From Alphaproteobacteria bacterium (GTDB taxonomy: Bacteria > Pseudomonadota > Alphaproteobacteria > Rhizobiales > Rhizobiaceae), in contig JANSYK010000002.1 of assembly GCA_024742485.1 (NCBI GenBank), positions 1,798,001 through 1,862,000 of the forward strand: a stretch of DNA of 64,000 nt, read 5' to 3'. The notes beneath the pieces were generated by a model. It did not search any database. It saw nothing but the letters and a program-made list of their open reading frames with translations, and was not told the origin of the DNA. Shown piece by piece: positions 27,548-37,048 of this stretch. A program made the translations under genes and the position numbers. Each line of letters starts with the position of its first letter. Position 1 is the first letter of the stretch.

Positions 27548-27639
27548 CTTCGGTTCCCCTTCTTGGTCCCGAAAGGGCGGTATCGAATCGCCGTCATGGC
27601 GTCGCTTCGTCCTCTCGGATGGCTGATTATACACAGCAT

Positions 27640-27658
27640 GTTTTCATATATACAAAAC
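27640..27658. promoter_or_regulatory. Palindromic operator candidate, divergent promoter region
   Basis: GTTTTCATATATACAAAAC has complementary 5-nt outer arms (GTTTT/AAAAC) around an AT core. It lies 93 nt upstream of the Gfo/Idh start and 62 nt upstream of the MaoC gene start. Its core resembles the GntR operator candidate at 50720. Binding factor unknown. Confidence 0.45.
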
Positions 27659-27720
27659 TATTTGACTAATGAAAGGAAATTGTCGATGCTAGGGCCATAA
27701 ACAGATCCCGGGGAGGACAA

Positions 27721-28284
27721 ATGGCCGAGATTGGTGTTCACGCGCGTGCATTGCCGGGATTGCCGGACGAGCATTCCCAGATTCCGGTCTGGAATGCCGA
27801 AAACTGGTATTTCGAGGACTTCGAGGTCGGCGACAAAATCCGGTCAATCCGCCGTACCATCTCCGAAGGCGAGGCGATGTTGTTCAACTCGCTGGTCATG
27901 GATCTCCATCCCTATGTGGCCGATCAGGGCTTTGCCGAAAAGGAAGGCGTTTTCGGAAAGCGGCTCGTCGCGGGCGCTCAGGTCTTTTCTTACGGGCTGG
28001 GCCTGGCAGCCACCAATTGTCTCAATTCATTTTCCTACGGCTATGACCGGCTTCGCTTCATCGCGCCGGTTTTTATCGGCGACACGATCTACACCATTCG
28101 CGAAAACCTCTCCAAGGAGGTGAAGAGCGAGGAAATGGGCAAGGTGCGGGTCAGCTATTCTGTCTTCAAGGGCGATGGCGAGATTGTTTTGTACTGTGAG
28201 CACCTGATGACCGCGCTGTATCGCGATCCGGCGCTCTATGCAGATGAAGTTGCGGCCCACAAGGCCGCCCCAAAAAATGGCTGA
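27721..28284 (+). CDS. MaoC-family (hot-dog fold) dehydratase
   Basis: Protein of 187 residues with the MaoC-like layout: [27 protein letters not shown], then a [18 protein letters not shown] hydratase-2 type segment and [17 protein letters not shown]. Such enzymes hydrate or dehydrate enoyl-CoA or related thioesters. It heads an operon with a binding-protein-like gene and a CaiB CoA-transferase; the start follows GGGGAGGACAA. The pairing with CaiB suggests a CoA-thioester step such as mesaconyl- or hydroxyacyl-CoA chemistry; the substrate is unknown. Confidence 0.85.
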   Translation: MAEIGVHARALPGLPDEHSQIPVWNAENWYFEDFEVGDKIRSIRRTISEGEAMLFNSLVMDLHPYVADQGFAEKEGVFGKRLVAGAQVFSYGLGLAATNCLNSFSYGYDRLRFIAPVFIGDTIYTIRENLSKEVKSEEMGKVRVSYSVFKGDGEIVLYCEHLMTALYRDPALYADEVAAHKAAPKNG

Positions 28285-29416
28285 CCAGGTGCAATTGCGC
28301 GGCATGACCTGGGACCATAGCCGTGGCTTCGATCCGATGGTCGCGACCTCCCAAGCCTTTGGCGAGCGGCATCCCGGTGTAGCGATACATTGGGAAAAAC
28401 GCTCGCTGCAAGCCTTCGCGGACCGTCCGATCGAAGACATGGCCGACAGTTACGATCTGATGGTGATAGACCATCCGCATGTCGGCGAGGTGGCCCGCAC
28501 CGGACATCTCATGGCTTTGGACGGATTGGGGCGCGATGACGAACTGGCCGCGCTGGCCAATCAGTCTGTTGGTGTGTCGCACCGGTCCTATGAATTCGAC
28601 GGTCGCCAATGGGCACTCGCCATTGATGCCGCAACCCCGGTTGCCGCGTTTCGGGCGGACCGGATCGAGACGGCGCCGAAATCCTGGAGCGAGGTTCTGA
28701 CGCTTGCAAGGGCAGGAGAGGTCGCCGTCGCACTGGTTCCTGTCAATTGCCTGACGAATTTCTTCGGTCTGGCGCGCAACCTGGATTTCACGGTTGCCGA
28801 GCACCCCGATCAGTTGATCGCGCGGAATGAAGGTCATCAGGTGCTTGAACTGATGCGCGAGCTCTTCTTGCATGTGGATCCGAGATGCCTGTCCCTCGAT
28901 CCCATTGGCGTTCTTGACTGGATGGGGCGGTCAGCCGATGGACCGGCCTACTCACCTTTTGGCTATGGCTACACCAATTACAGCCGGGACGGCTATTGCC
29001 GGTTTCCGATCACATTCGCCGATGCACCGGGCATCGACAAGAACGGACCGCGTGGCACGGTGATCGGCGGAACCGGGATTGCCATCTCCAGCACAACTGA
29101 ACATCGCGATATTGCCGTTGACTATGCATTCTGGGTTGCCGGTGCAAAGTGTCAGTCCGGCCTGTTCTTTGAGGCCGGTGGCCAGCCCGGCAATGCGGTC
29201 GCCTGGGAAGATGATGCTTGCAATGCCGCCAGCCGCGATTTCTTCCGCAACACGCGACGCACTATGGAATCCGCTTGGCTTCGCCCCCGATATGATGGCT
29301 ATATGCGACTGCAGGACGCGGCAGGGAACATCATTCATCAGTTTCTGCGCAACGAATTCGATATTGAAACCGCATTGGATCGCCTGCAGCAATCCTACCT
29401 GGAGAGCCGATCATGA
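28277..29416 (+). CDS. Binding-protein-like (CUT1 SBP fold) protein without signal peptide
   Basis: Protein of 379 residues with the layout of an extracellular sugar-binding protein: an early [27 protein letters not shown], then [23 protein letters not shown], and a late [16 protein letters not shown]. It starts [17 protein letters not shown], with no signal peptide, lipobox or Tat motif, so it should stay in the cytoplasm. Its ATG overlaps the MaoC stop by 8 nt and its end overlaps the CaiB start by 4 nt, so the three are tightly coupled. A true export-type binding protein follows at 30676. It may be an intracellular sensor, enzyme or ligand carrier; I cannot say which. Confidence 0.75.
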   Translation: MADQVQLRGMTWDHSRGFDPMVATSQAFGERHPGVAIHWEKRSLQAFADRPIEDMADSYDLMVIDHPHVGEVARTGHLMALDGLGRDDELAALANQSVGVSHRSYEFDGRQWALAIDAATPVAAFRADRIETAPKSWSEVLTLARAGEVAVALVPVNCLTNFFGLARNLDFTVAEHPDQLIARNEGHQVLELMRELFLHVDPRCLSLDPIGVLDWMGRSADGPAYSPFGYGYTNYSRDGYCRFPITFADAPGIDKNGPRGTVIGGTGIAISSTTEHRDIAVDYAFWVAGAKCQSGLFFEAGGQPGNAVAWEDDACNAASRDFFRNTRRTMESAWLRPRYDGYMRLQDAAGNIIHQFLRNEFDIETALDRLQQSYLESRS

Positions 29417-30633
29417 GAGTTCTTCCGCAAGACGAGAGACCGCTGAACGGACTGACGGTCGTGGATTTCAGCCAGTTCCTGTCCGGGCCCGTCTGCAGTT
29501 TGAAACTCGCTGATCTAGGCGCGCGGGTGATTAAGGTGGAACGCCCCGAAGTGGGTGATTTGTGCCGTTATCTGTACCTGTCCGATGTTGATATTGACGG
29601 GGACAACTCGCTGTTTCACGCCATCAACCGCAACAAGGAGAGCATAACGGCAGATTTGAAGGATCCGGCAGATCGTGACAAGCTGACAGAATTGCTGGCG
29701 ACGGCCGACGTGATGATCCAGAACTTTCGGCCGGGCGTGATCGAGCGGCAGGGTTTCAGTTACGAAACGGTGCAGAAAATCAATCCCCGGATCGTTTACG
29801 GCTCCATATCCGGCTATGGCGAGGACGGTCCATGGAAGGACTTGCCGGGTCAGGACCTGCTGGCCCAGGCCCGCTCGGGTCTTTTGTGGTTGACCGGCAG
29901 TCTGGATGATCCGCCAATGCCAATGGGACTTGCCGTTGCAGACATGATGGCAGGAAATGCCCTGGCGCAAGGCATACTGGCCGCTTTGGTCGGACGCGGC
30001 ATTCACGGCCGCGGCGCAAAGGTCGAGACAAGCCTGTTCGAAGCGATGATCGATTTTCAGTTCGAAGTTCTGACAACCCACCTCAATGACGGCAACCGTC
30101 CGCCGGAACGGAGTGGCGTCAGCGGTGCCCATGCCTATCTTGGAGCGCCATATGGCGTTTATGAGACAGCGGACAGCCATCTGGCTCTGGCCATGACACC
30201 GTCGCTGCAGGTCCTGGCGGAGCTGTTGGACGTCAAGGGCCTGGAGCCCTACTACGATGACAAGAATGCGCTGCTGGCCCAGCGTGATGACATCAAATCC
30301 ATACTGGCTGAACGCATCAAGACCCGGACAACAGCGGACTGGCTGGCCGTGCTGCAACCGGCAGATATCTGGTGTTCCGAAGTGTTGGACTGGTCGGACA
30401 TGCTGCAGAGCGAAGCCTATCGGACAATGGATTTCGAGCAGACAATTCGTCGCCATGCCAACCTGGAACTGACAGCGATCCGCGCGCCCATCCGCATCAA
30501 TGCCGCGACACTGAAGTCGCCTGTGGCCGCACCTGGTCTCGGGCAGCATACCGAATCCGTTTTTGCAGAATTACCCTCCGGATCGAAGCCGACGGAGGAT
30601 GCAGATGGCAGCGAAAAGGACGTCGCCAGATAG
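29413..30633 (+). CDS. CaiB/BaiF (family III) CoA-transferase
   Basis: Class III CoA-transferase of 406 residues. Family features are TVVDFSQFLSGPVCSLKLADLGARVIKVERP at the N-terminus, NFRPGVIERQG and SGYGEDGPWKDLPGQDLLAQARSG, in which Asp148 corresponds to the catalytic aspartate. These enzymes move CoA between carboxylic acids. The gene overlaps the preceding one by 4 nt (ATGA) and is followed after 42 nt by a sugar ABC transporter. Together with MaoC it suggests activation of an organic acid and hydration or dehydration of its thioester. Confidence 0.92.
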   Translation: MRVLPQDERPLNGLTVVDFSQFLSGPVCSLKLADLGARVIKVERPEVGDLCRYLYLSDVDIDGDNSLFHAINRNKESITADLKDPADRDKLTELLATADVMIQNFRPGVIERQGFSYETVQKINPRIVYGSISGYGEDGPWKDLPGQDLLAQARSGLLWLTGSLDDPPMPMGLAVADMMAGNALAQGILAALVGRGIHGRGAKVETSLFEAMIDFQFEVLTTHLNDGNRPPERSGVSGAHAYLGAPYGVYETADSHLALAMTPSLQVLAELLDVKGLEPYYDDKNALLAQRDDIKSILAERIKTRTTADWLAVLQPADIWCSEVLDWSDMLQSEAYRTMDFEQTIRRHANLELTAIRAPIRINAATLKSPVAAPGLGQHTESVFAELPSGSKPTEDADGSEKDVAR

Positions 30634-30675
30634 CAGCATAAACAGACACAAACGGCTAACCCCAAGGAGGAAAAG

Positions 30676-32007
30676 ATGAAGAAGACAACTTTGAGAATAC
30701 TGGCCGCCGCAACGGCACTGCCACTATTGATGACCGGTGTGTCTTTTGCCGAAGACATCGATTACGGCAAATTCGACGGCTACACTTTGCGCGTCAAGCT
30801 GATTGGCGGCGCCCAATATGAGCCGCTATATGCCGAGATTGAAAACTGGGAAAAAATGACCGGTGCGAAGGTCGATGTGCTGTCCCGCAAGAACCACTTT
30901 GAGCTGGACCGGGAAATCAAGCAGGACATCGCTGCAGGAACCCTGGACTGGTGCGTTGGTTCCAATCACACCAGCTTTGCGCCGCAATATGGTTCCATCT
31001 ATATCGATCTGAATGGTGTCATTGCACCGGAAACCCTGGCTGAATTCCAGGAATTGGCTCTGGCCAACTCGACGGTTGACGGCCGACTTGTGCAACTGCC
31101 CCGCCATTCCGATATCTCGAACCTGTACTACAAGAAGTCGCTTTACGAAGATCAAGCGAACAAGGACAAGTTCAAGGAAAAGCACGGCTACGACCTGGCG
31201 CCGCCGGAAACCTGGGTACAGTTCAAGGACCAGGCGATTTTCTTCGCCAACGCGCCTGAATTCTACGGCACGCAATATGTCGGCAAGGATGAGGCCATTA
31301 CCGGCCGCTTCTATGAAATGCTGGTGGCCGAAGGCGGCAGCCTGTTCGATGAGGACTGGAACCCGACCTTCAACTCCGAGGCGGGCGTTCGCGCGGTCCA
31401 GTGGTTCAAGGATCTCTATGACGCCAAGGCCGTTCCGGCCGGTGTGCTCAACTATCTGTGGGACGATACGGGTCTCGGCTTTGCGTCGGGCACGGTGGCA
31501 TTGAACCTCGACTGGGCAGGATGGGCGTCTTTCTTCAACGATCCGGCCAACTCCAAGGTTGCCGGAGACATCGGTCTTGTTCGGGCACCGGTCGGTTCAG
31601 GCGGAAAACGTTCCGGCTGGTCGGGTAGCCATACCTTCTCGATCACCGACACCTGCGACAACAAGGAAGCTGCAGCTTCCTTCGTATCCTTCCTGACCTC
31701 CCACGAGCGGCAGATGATCGAAGCGCGAAAGGGCCTTCTGCCGACACGCGGAAAGGTGTGGGACGAGGCGATTGCGGAGTTCGCGGCAGCCGATAACGAC
31801 TTCATGGTTGAAGTGTTCGAGACCTACTCCCAGTCAATGGCAGAGGATGCGTTCACGCCGCCGCTTATCGCTCCGTGGATTGAGGTTTCCAACGAATTGT
31901 GGCCACGCCTGCAGGCCGCCATTCTTGGTGAAATGACACCTCAGGAAGCCCTTGATCAGGCTGCCGAGTCTGCGCGTGAAGTCATGGAAGATGCCGGCTA
32001 CCTCTAA
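30676..32007 (+). CDS. Sugar ABC transporter substrate-binding protein (CUT1)
   Basis: Exported binding protein of 443 residues with a signal peptide (about 1-25, ending GVSFA). SBP_bac_1 features include DGYTLRVKLIGGAQYEPLY, a YYKKSLYED segment and the late RKGLLPTRGKVWDE. The ribosome site AAGGAGGAAAAG is close to ideal. A very strong hairpin follows its stop by 13 nt, then the two permease genes and an ATPase gene. The transporter probably brings in the sugar whose acid is processed by the enzymes downstream. Confidence 0.93.
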   Translation: MKKTTLRILAAATALPLLMTGVSFAEDIDYGKFDGYTLRVKLIGGAQYEPLYAEIENWEKMTGAKVDVLSRKNHFELDREIKQDIAAGTLDWCVGSNHTSFAPQYGSIYIDLNGVIAPETLAEFQELALANSTVDGRLVQLPRHSDISNLYYKKSLYEDQANKDKFKEKHGYDLAPPETWVQFKDQAIFFANAPEFYGTQYVGKDEAITGRFYEMLVAEGGSLFDEDWNPTFNSEAGVRAVQWFKDLYDAKAVPAGVLNYLWDDTGLGFASGTVALNLDWAGWASFFNDPANSKVAGDIGLVRAPVGSGGKRSGWSGSHTFSITDTCDNKEAAASFVSFLTSHERQMIEARKGLLPTRGKVWDEAIAEFAAADNDFMVEVFETYSQSMAEDAFTPPLIAPWIEVSNELWPRLQAAILGEMTPQEALDQAAESAREVMEDAGYL

Positions 32008-32020
32008 GCCTGTGAAATCC

Positions 32021-32048
32021 CATGTGGCGGCCTCCGGGCCGCCACATG
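32021..32048 (+). terminator. Perfect 12-bp hairpin after binding-protein gene
   Basis: CATGTGGCGGCC and GGCCGCCACATG form a perfect 12-bp stem with a TCCG tetraloop, 13 nt after the binding-protein stop. The following sequence has only CCCTTTT about 7-14 nt away, so full termination is unlikely. It probably protects the upstream message or attenuates the permease genes. Confidence 0.75.
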
Positions 32049-32079
32049 ACGACCCTTTTGCTCCAGCAGCGGCCAGTCC

Positions 32080-33003
32080 ATGTCCAGGATAAACAAATCC
32101 ATACCATTCTGGCGGCGTGAACAATTCACGCCGTTCCTTTTGCTCATGCCGGCCATCTTGATCCTGTTGCTTGTCGTGCTGCTGCCACTGTTGTTTTCGC
32201 TCTATACAAGCTTCACCGGCTACCGGCTGATCCGTCCAGACAGTCTCTACAATTGGGTCGGTTTCAGGAATTACGAGCGAATCTTTACCAATGCCAATTT
32301 CTGGTATGCCTTCGGACGCACGGTCCTGTTCCTGACGATCGCGCTTAATCTGGAATTCCTGTTCGGGCTTGGCATTGCGCTGTTGATCAACAAGATCACC
32401 TGGGGACAGCGCACCCTGCGAACGATCATGATGTTTCCGATGATGTTCTCACCGATCCTCGTCGGCTACCAGTTCAAGTTCATATTCAACGACAATATCG
32501 GCATTCTCAACAATGCGCTTCAGGCGCTCGGCCTGAGCGACGGCGCCATCCCCTGGCTGGTCGACAAGCAACTGGCAATGTTTTCGATCATATTTGCCGA
32601 AGTCTGGATGAGCACGTCGATATTCGCCATCCTTCTGCTTGCCGGGCTGTTTGCCATGCCGCGTGATCCACTGGAGGCCGCCAAGGTCGATGGCTGCAAT
32701 CCCTGGCAGGTGTTTCGACACATTACGTTGCCCTTCTTGATGCCCTTTGCCTTCATCGCCATGACGATCCGCTCGCTCGACGTCGCCCGGGCCTATGACA
32801 TTGTCGATGTCATGACCGGTGGCGGCCCGGCCGGTCGCACGGAATTGCTGTGGACCCTGATCGCCCGCGTCGGCTACGACAATTCCCGCATGGGTCAGGC
32901 CAACGCGATGGCCTATGTCTCGATCCTGCTGTCGATCGCTTTCACCTATTATTTCTTCCGCAAGCTTATCGCCGCCCGAAGATATATGGGGGGTGCCGAC
33001 TGA
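32080..33003 (+). CDS. Sugar ABC transporter permease (MalF/UgpA-like)
   Basis: Inner-membrane permease of 307 residues with six hydrophobic segments, the first near 20-42. The EAA loop that docks to the ATPase reads DPLEAAKVDGCNPWQVFRHI (about residues 204-223). CUT1 permeases work as a pair; the second follows with a 1-nt overlap (TGATG). The gap upstream holds the hairpin at 32021. Confidence 0.93.
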   Translation: MSRINKSIPFWRREQFTPFLLLMPAILILLLVVLLPLLFSLYTSFTGYRLIRPDSLYNWVGFRNYERIFTNANFWYAFGRTVLFLTIALNLEFLFGLGIALLINKITWGQRTLRTIMMFPMMFSPILVGYQFKFIFNDNIGILNNALQALGLSDGAIPWLVDKQLAMFSIIFAEVWMSTSIFAILLLAGLFAMPRDPLEAAKVDGCNPWQVFRHITLPFLMPFAFIAMTIRSLDVARAYDIVDVMTGGGPAGRTELLWTLIARVGYDNSRMGQANAMAYVSILLSIAFTYYFFRKLIAARRYMGGAD

Positions 33004-33860
33004 TGGACACCAAGCTCAAAAAACGGATCGGCAAGATCGTCTCCTGGCTCCTGACGTTCCTTTTGATGCTGGTCATCTGCATTCCGGGGCTTTGGGTGGT
33101 GCTCACGGGCTTTCGTCCCAACCGGGAAGTGCTGGCCAAGCCAGCCATCTGGATTCCCGAAGAACTGACGCTCAACAATTTTGCGCAGATATTCGGGTTC
33201 GGCGCCGAGCAGATTGCGATACCCGTGCCGGCCTATTTCACCAACTCCCTGATCATTGCGTTGACCAGCACGGCGATTGCCCTGCTGGTCGGCATGTCCG
33301 GCGGTTATGCCTTTGCGCGATTTCGGTTCAAATATAAGGACACCTTGTTTCTGGGCTTGATGCTGTCGCGCACGGTGCCGGGAATTGCCCTGTCCCTGCC
33401 GGTGTTCATGATCTGGAGCCGCATAGGACTGATCGATACCAAGCCGGGCCTGATCATCGTCTATGTCGCGTTGAACGTGCCGTTTACCATATGGCTGATT
33501 GACGGCTTCTTTCGCCAGATACCCAAGGAAATGTCGGAGGCGGCCCAAGTCGATGGCTGCACCCGCTGGCAGGCCTTCTGGAAAATCGAGTTTCCGCTCG
33601 CCAAATCGGGCATCGCTTCCGCTGGCATATTCGCCTTTCTCACATCCTGGAACGAATATGCGCTGGCCAGCCAGCTGACCCGCTCGACAGACAGCAAGAC
33701 CCTGCCGGTCGGATTGATGGATTTCACCGCCCAGTTCACCATTGACTGGGCCGGCATGTCGGCCATGGCGGTGATCATCATCATCCCGGCGCTCATACTG
33801 ACTTTCATCGTCCAGAAACACTTGATCAGCGGCCTGACCTTCGGCGGCGTAAAGGGATAA
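33003..33860 (+). CDS. Sugar ABC transporter permease (MalG/UgpE-like)
   Basis: Second CUT1 permease, 285 residues with six hydrophobic segments (the first near 12-32). The EAA loop is EMSEAAQVDGCTRWQAFWKI. The start ATG at 33003 shares one base with the stop of the first permease; the longer frame back to 32850 lies wholly inside that gene and is not credible as coding. The ATPase gene follows after 3 nt. Confidence 0.93.
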   Translation: MDTKLKKRIGKIVSWLLTFLLMLVICIPGLWVVLTGFRPNREVLAKPAIWIPEELTLNNFAQIFGFGAEQIAIPVPAYFTNSLIIALTSTAIALLVGMSGGYAFARFRFKYKDTLFLGLMLSRTVPGIALSLPVFMIWSRIGLIDTKPGLIIVYVALNVPFTIWLIDGFFRQIPKEMSEAAQVDGCTRWQAFWKIEFPLAKSGIASAGIFAFLTSWNEYALASQLTRSTDSKTLPVGLMDFTAQFTIDWAGMSAMAVIIIIPALILTFIVQKHLISGLTFGGVKG

Positions 33861-33863
33861 ATC

Positions 33864-34958
33864 ATGGCTGAAATCAAGCTGGAAAACGTTGTCAAGAACT
33901 ACGGCAAGCTGGAGGTGGTGCACGGCATCAATCTGGATATTGCCCACAATGAATTTGTGGTTCTGGTCGGGCCGTCGGGCTGCGGCAAATCCACAACTCT
34001 GCGGATGATCGCGGGTCTCGAGGAGATCACCGACGGTGAAATCTCGATCGGGCCGCAGGTGGTCAATGAGCTTCCGCCGCGCAAGCGTAACATCTCGATG
34101 GTGTTTCAGAACTATGCGCTCTACCCGCATATGAGCGTGCGCGAAAATCTCGGTTTCGGCCTCAAGATTGCCAAGCAATCAGATGCGATGGTTGAAGAAC
34201 GTGTAGGGGAAGCCGCCGAAATCCTGGGCCTTCAGGAACTCCTGGACCGCACGCCGGCTGAATTGTCCGGCGGGCAGCGTCAGAGAGTTGCCATGGGCCG
34301 CGCCATCGTGCGTCACCCGGAAGCCTTTCTGTTTGATGAGCCGCTGTCCAATCTCGATGCCAAGCTGCGCGTGCAGATGCGCACGGAAATCAAAAAACTT
34401 CATCAAAAGGTCAAGACGACCGTCGTCTATGTCACCCACGACCAGGTTGAGGCCATGACATTGGCTGACCGGATCGTTGTCATGAAGGATGGCTGGATCG
34501 AGCAGGTCGGCACGCCAATGGAGGTCTTCAATCATCCGGTCAACACCTTCGTCGCCAGCTTCATCGGTTCGCCGCCGATGAACCTGATTCCGGCAACCGT
34601 GGAGGGCGCTGAAATCGTCTTTGCCGACACCACCCGGCTGCCGGTTCCGGCGCGGCTTGAAAGCCATATTTCGGATGGTCAGAAGGTCATTTTGGGCCTG
34701 CGTCCGGATGATCTGACCCCTGAAGGACATGGCATCATCGAAAGCGGCCAGAAGGCGTCCATGCAACTGACGGTCGACCTTGCCGAACTGCTGGGAACCG
34801 AAACGATCCTCTACACGCAGATCAACGGGCAGGAGGTGCTTGGAAAAATGTTCGACCCCCGCGAGGTGGAACCCGGTGAATCCATGAGCTTCAACATCTC
34901 GCTGGACAAGGTTCACCTGTTTGATGCCGAAACACAGAAATCCGTGAGGCTCGGCTGA
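33864..34958 (+). CDS. Sugar ABC transporter ATPase (UgpC/MalK-like)
   Basis: ATPase of 364 residues: Walker A GPSGCGKST (36-44), Q-loop in VFQNYALYPHMSV, signature LSGGQRQRVAMGRAI, Walker B FLFDEPLSNLDAKLR and the switch His in YVTHDQ. The C-terminal TOBE-type domain (about 240-364) contains LGLRPDDLTPEG. It energises the CUT1 pair upstream. Its stop overlaps the start of the enolase gene by 1 nt (TGATG), which ties transport and catabolism into one operon. Confidence 0.95.
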   Translation: MAEIKLENVVKNYGKLEVVHGINLDIAHNEFVVLVGPSGCGKSTTLRMIAGLEEITDGEISIGPQVVNELPPRKRNISMVFQNYALYPHMSVRENLGFGLKIAKQSDAMVEERVGEAAEILGLQELLDRTPAELSGGQRQRVAMGRAIVRHPEAFLFDEPLSNLDAKLRVQMRTEIKKLHQKVKTTVVYVTHDQVEAMTLADRIVVMKDGWIEQVGTPMEVFNHPVNTFVASFIGSPPMNLIPATVEGAEIVFADTTRLPVPARLESHISDGQKVILGLRPDDLTPEGHGIIESGQKASMQLTVDLAELLGTETILYTQINGQEVLGKMFDPREVEPGESMSFNISLDKVHLFDAETQKSVRLG

Positions 34959-36067
34959 TGGCCTTTATTGAACGCATCGAATTGCTGATGGTTGATCTGG
35001 CGCCAAAGGTCGAGAGAACCGATGCAATTCAGTCCTTTGTGAGCCAGGAAACGCCAATCCTGCGCATCACGGATTCCGACGGAGCCATTGGAACGGGCTA
35101 CTGCTACACCATCGGCACCGGTGGTCCGGCCATCATCAGCCTGCTTGCACAATCGCTGGCGCCGGAGCTGATCGGCCGCGATGCCGAGCAAATCGAGGCC
35201 ATCTGGCGCGATCTGCTGTTCAAGACCCACGCCACGGCGGTCGGGGCGATCACATCGCTGGCACTTGCCGCCATCGACACGGCACTGTGGGATCTGCGTT
35301 GCCGCAAAGCCGGATTGCCACTGTGGAAAATGGCCGGCGGTGCCAAATCGTCGGTTCCGCTTTATTCGACCGAAGGCGGATGGTTGCAGATCGATACAGC
35401 GGACCTGGTCACCGATGCCGAAGCGATGCAATCGGCAGGTTTTACCGGTTCCAAGATCAAGATCGGCAAACCAACGGTCGCCGAAGACAAGGAACGGCTT
35501 GCCGCCGTGCGGCAGGCGGTTGGCGACAAATACCAGATCCTCGTCGACGCCAACCAGTCATTTCCTCTGTCGGAAGCAATCCGGCGCGCCGACATGCTGG
35601 CCCAATTGGGGATCGGCTGGTTCGAGGAACCGATGCCGGCCGACGACATCGGTGCCCATGTCACGCTCAGCCGCCACTCGCCGGTTCCGATCGCCGTCGG
35701 CGAGAGCCTGTATTCGATCAGCCAGTTCAAGGATTACATGCAGCAGGGCGGTTGTTCGATCGTTCAGGTCGATGTCGCCCGGATTGGCGGGATTACTCCC
35801 TGGCTCAAGGTCGCTCACATGGCTGAGGCATTCAACATGTCCGTATGTCCGCATTTCCTGATGGAGTTGCATGTCAGTCTGGTTTGCGCCCTGCCGAATG
35901 CGCCGATGCTGGAATACATTCCGCAGCTTGACGATATCACAACAGCCGGGCTGGACATCCGGGATGGTCGCGCCCATCCGTCCGATGCACCCGGTATCGG
36001 GATCGATTGGGACTGGGATGCGATCGGCGCCCGGTCGACGGATCCGGTGGAAATCACGAAAGGATAA
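34958..36067 (+). CDS. Enolase-superfamily (mandelate racemase type) sugar-acid dehydratase
   Basis: Mandelate racemase/muconate-lactonising family protein of 369 residues. The active-site parts are visible: Lys166-x-Lys168 (KIK), metal ligands Asp197 (VDANQ), Glu223 or 224 (WFEEP) and Glu249 (VGES), and the Asp272/His299 dyad. This is the full acid/base set of the mandelate racemase subgroup, most members of which dehydrate sugar acids to 2-keto-3-deoxy acids. The substrate is uncertain; L-fuconate dehydratase proper (FucD) is about 430-440 residues, so it is not an obvious ortholog. Confidence 0.87.
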   Translation: MAFIERIELLMVDLAPKVERTDAIQSFVSQETPILRITDSDGAIGTGYCYTIGTGGPAIISLLAQSLAPELIGRDAEQIEAIWRDLLFKTHATAVGAITSLALAAIDTALWDLRCRKAGLPLWKMAGGAKSSVPLYSTEGGWLQIDTADLVTDAEAMQSAGFTGSKIKIGKPTVAEDKERLAAVRQAVGDKYQILVDANQSFPLSEAIRRADMLAQLGIGWFEEPMPADDIGAHVTLSRHSPVPIAVGESLYSISQFKDYMQQGGCSIVQVDVARIGGITPWLKVAHMAEAFNMSVCPHFLMELHVSLVCALPNAPMLEYIPQLDDITTAGLDIRDGRAHPSDAPGIGIDWDWDAIGARSTDPVEITKG

Positions 36068-36072
36068 CGGCA

Positions 36073-36402
36073 ATGCAGAGAATGGGAATGCTGATTGGCC
36101 TGGAGGCCGAAAAGGTGGCTGAATACAAGCGATTGCATGCGGATGTCTGGCCGGAAATTCTCAGCAAGATCAGCGAGTGCAACATCACCAACTATTCGAT
36201 ATTTCTCAAGGAGCCGGAAAATCTGCTGTTTGGGTACTGGGAATATACCGGCAAGGATTTCGAGGCGGATGCCGCGCTGATGGCCGCCGACCCGATGACC
36301 CAGAAATGGTGGGATGTCTGCATTCCCTGTCAAACTCCGCTTGAAACCCGCAAGGAGGGTGAATGGTGGGCGATGATGGAAGAGGTCTTCCATCATGACT
36401 GA
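36073..36402 (+). CDS. L-rhamnose/L-fucose mutarotase (RhaM family)
   Basis: Small protein of 109 residues, the usual RhaM length. Tyr18 and His22 in EYKRLHADVWPE and the tryptophan pair in QKWWDVCIPCQTP match the RhaM active site. It interconverts alpha and beta pyranose anomers of a 6-deoxy sugar. RhaM-type mutarotases are part of the L-fucose clusters described in Xanthomonas and Campylobacter, which supports a deoxy-sugar role for this operon. Start chosen at 36073; the frame is open further upstream inside the enolase gene. Confidence 0.9.
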   Translation: MQRMGMLIGLEAEKVAEYKRLHADVWPEILSKISECNITNYSIFLKEPENLLFGYWEYTGKDFEADAALMAADPMTQKWWDVCIPCQTPLETRKEGEWWAMMEEVFHHD

Positions 36403-37045
36403 CCCCCGTATTGCGCGCCTCTCCGCCTGCTATACCAGTGTAATTCACGATGTCATGCGGGCCGAGGGCCTGCGCAATTTTACCCTTCCGCCGCGCATTA
36501 CGCCGCTCCAGTCCGACAGAACATTGTGCGGCCCGGCCTACACGATTGAAGGTCGGCTCGACGATACGGCGGATCCGCATGAAACCCTGCTGGCATGGAC
36601 CGGACTGTTGTCGAAATGCCCGGCGGACCACATCTGGACCGCGCAGCCACACAATCACGTCATTGCGCAGATGGGTGAGCTCTCTGCAGAGACTCTGCAT
36701 CGCAAGGGTGTTCTTGGATGTGTTCTTGATGGCGCGCTACGCGATTCCGACTTCATTTTGAATCTCGGCTTTGCCTGCTGGAGAACGCATCATACGCCGC
36801 GTGACATCGTTGGCATGTGGCTGCCAACCGGTGTCGAGAAAGATATCATGATCGAGGACGTGCTGATCCAGCCGGGTGACTGGCTGCACGGTGATCGGGA
36901 TGGCATGGTGCGGATCCCCCAAAACTATCTCGACGATATTATCGGAAAATCCGAGGAAGCGATGCAAACCGAAAGCCTGGTCAGAAAGGCGATCCTCGAT
37001 GGCACCGATCCCCAGGAAGCCTACCTCAAATATGGAAAATTCTGA
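36395..37045 (+). CDS. RraA-family protein, 4-hydroxy-2-oxoacid aldolase type
   Basis: Protein of 216 residues in the RraA/HMG aldolase fold. The DGALRDSD segment keeps the Arg-Asp pair that in HMG/CHA aldolase takes part in substrate and metal binding, and QPGDWLHGDRDGMVRIP is the family C-terminal signature. In a sugar-acid operon it most likely cleaves or decarboxylates a 2-keto-3-deoxy acid rather than inhibiting RNase E. It overlaps the mutarotase gene by 8 nt and the next enolase gene starts 3 nt after it. Confidence 0.82.
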   Translation: MTDPRIARLSACYTSVIHDVMRAEGLRNFTLPPRITPLQSDRTLCGPAYTIEGRLDDTADPHETLLAWTGLLSKCPADHIWTAQPHNHVIAQMGELSAETLHRKGVLGCVLDGALRDSDFILNLGFACWRTHHTPRDIVGMWLPTGVEKDIMIEDVLIQPGDWLHGDRDGMVRIPQNYLDDIIGKSEEAMQTESLVRKAILDGTDPQEAYLKYGKF

Positions 37046-37048
37046 TTC

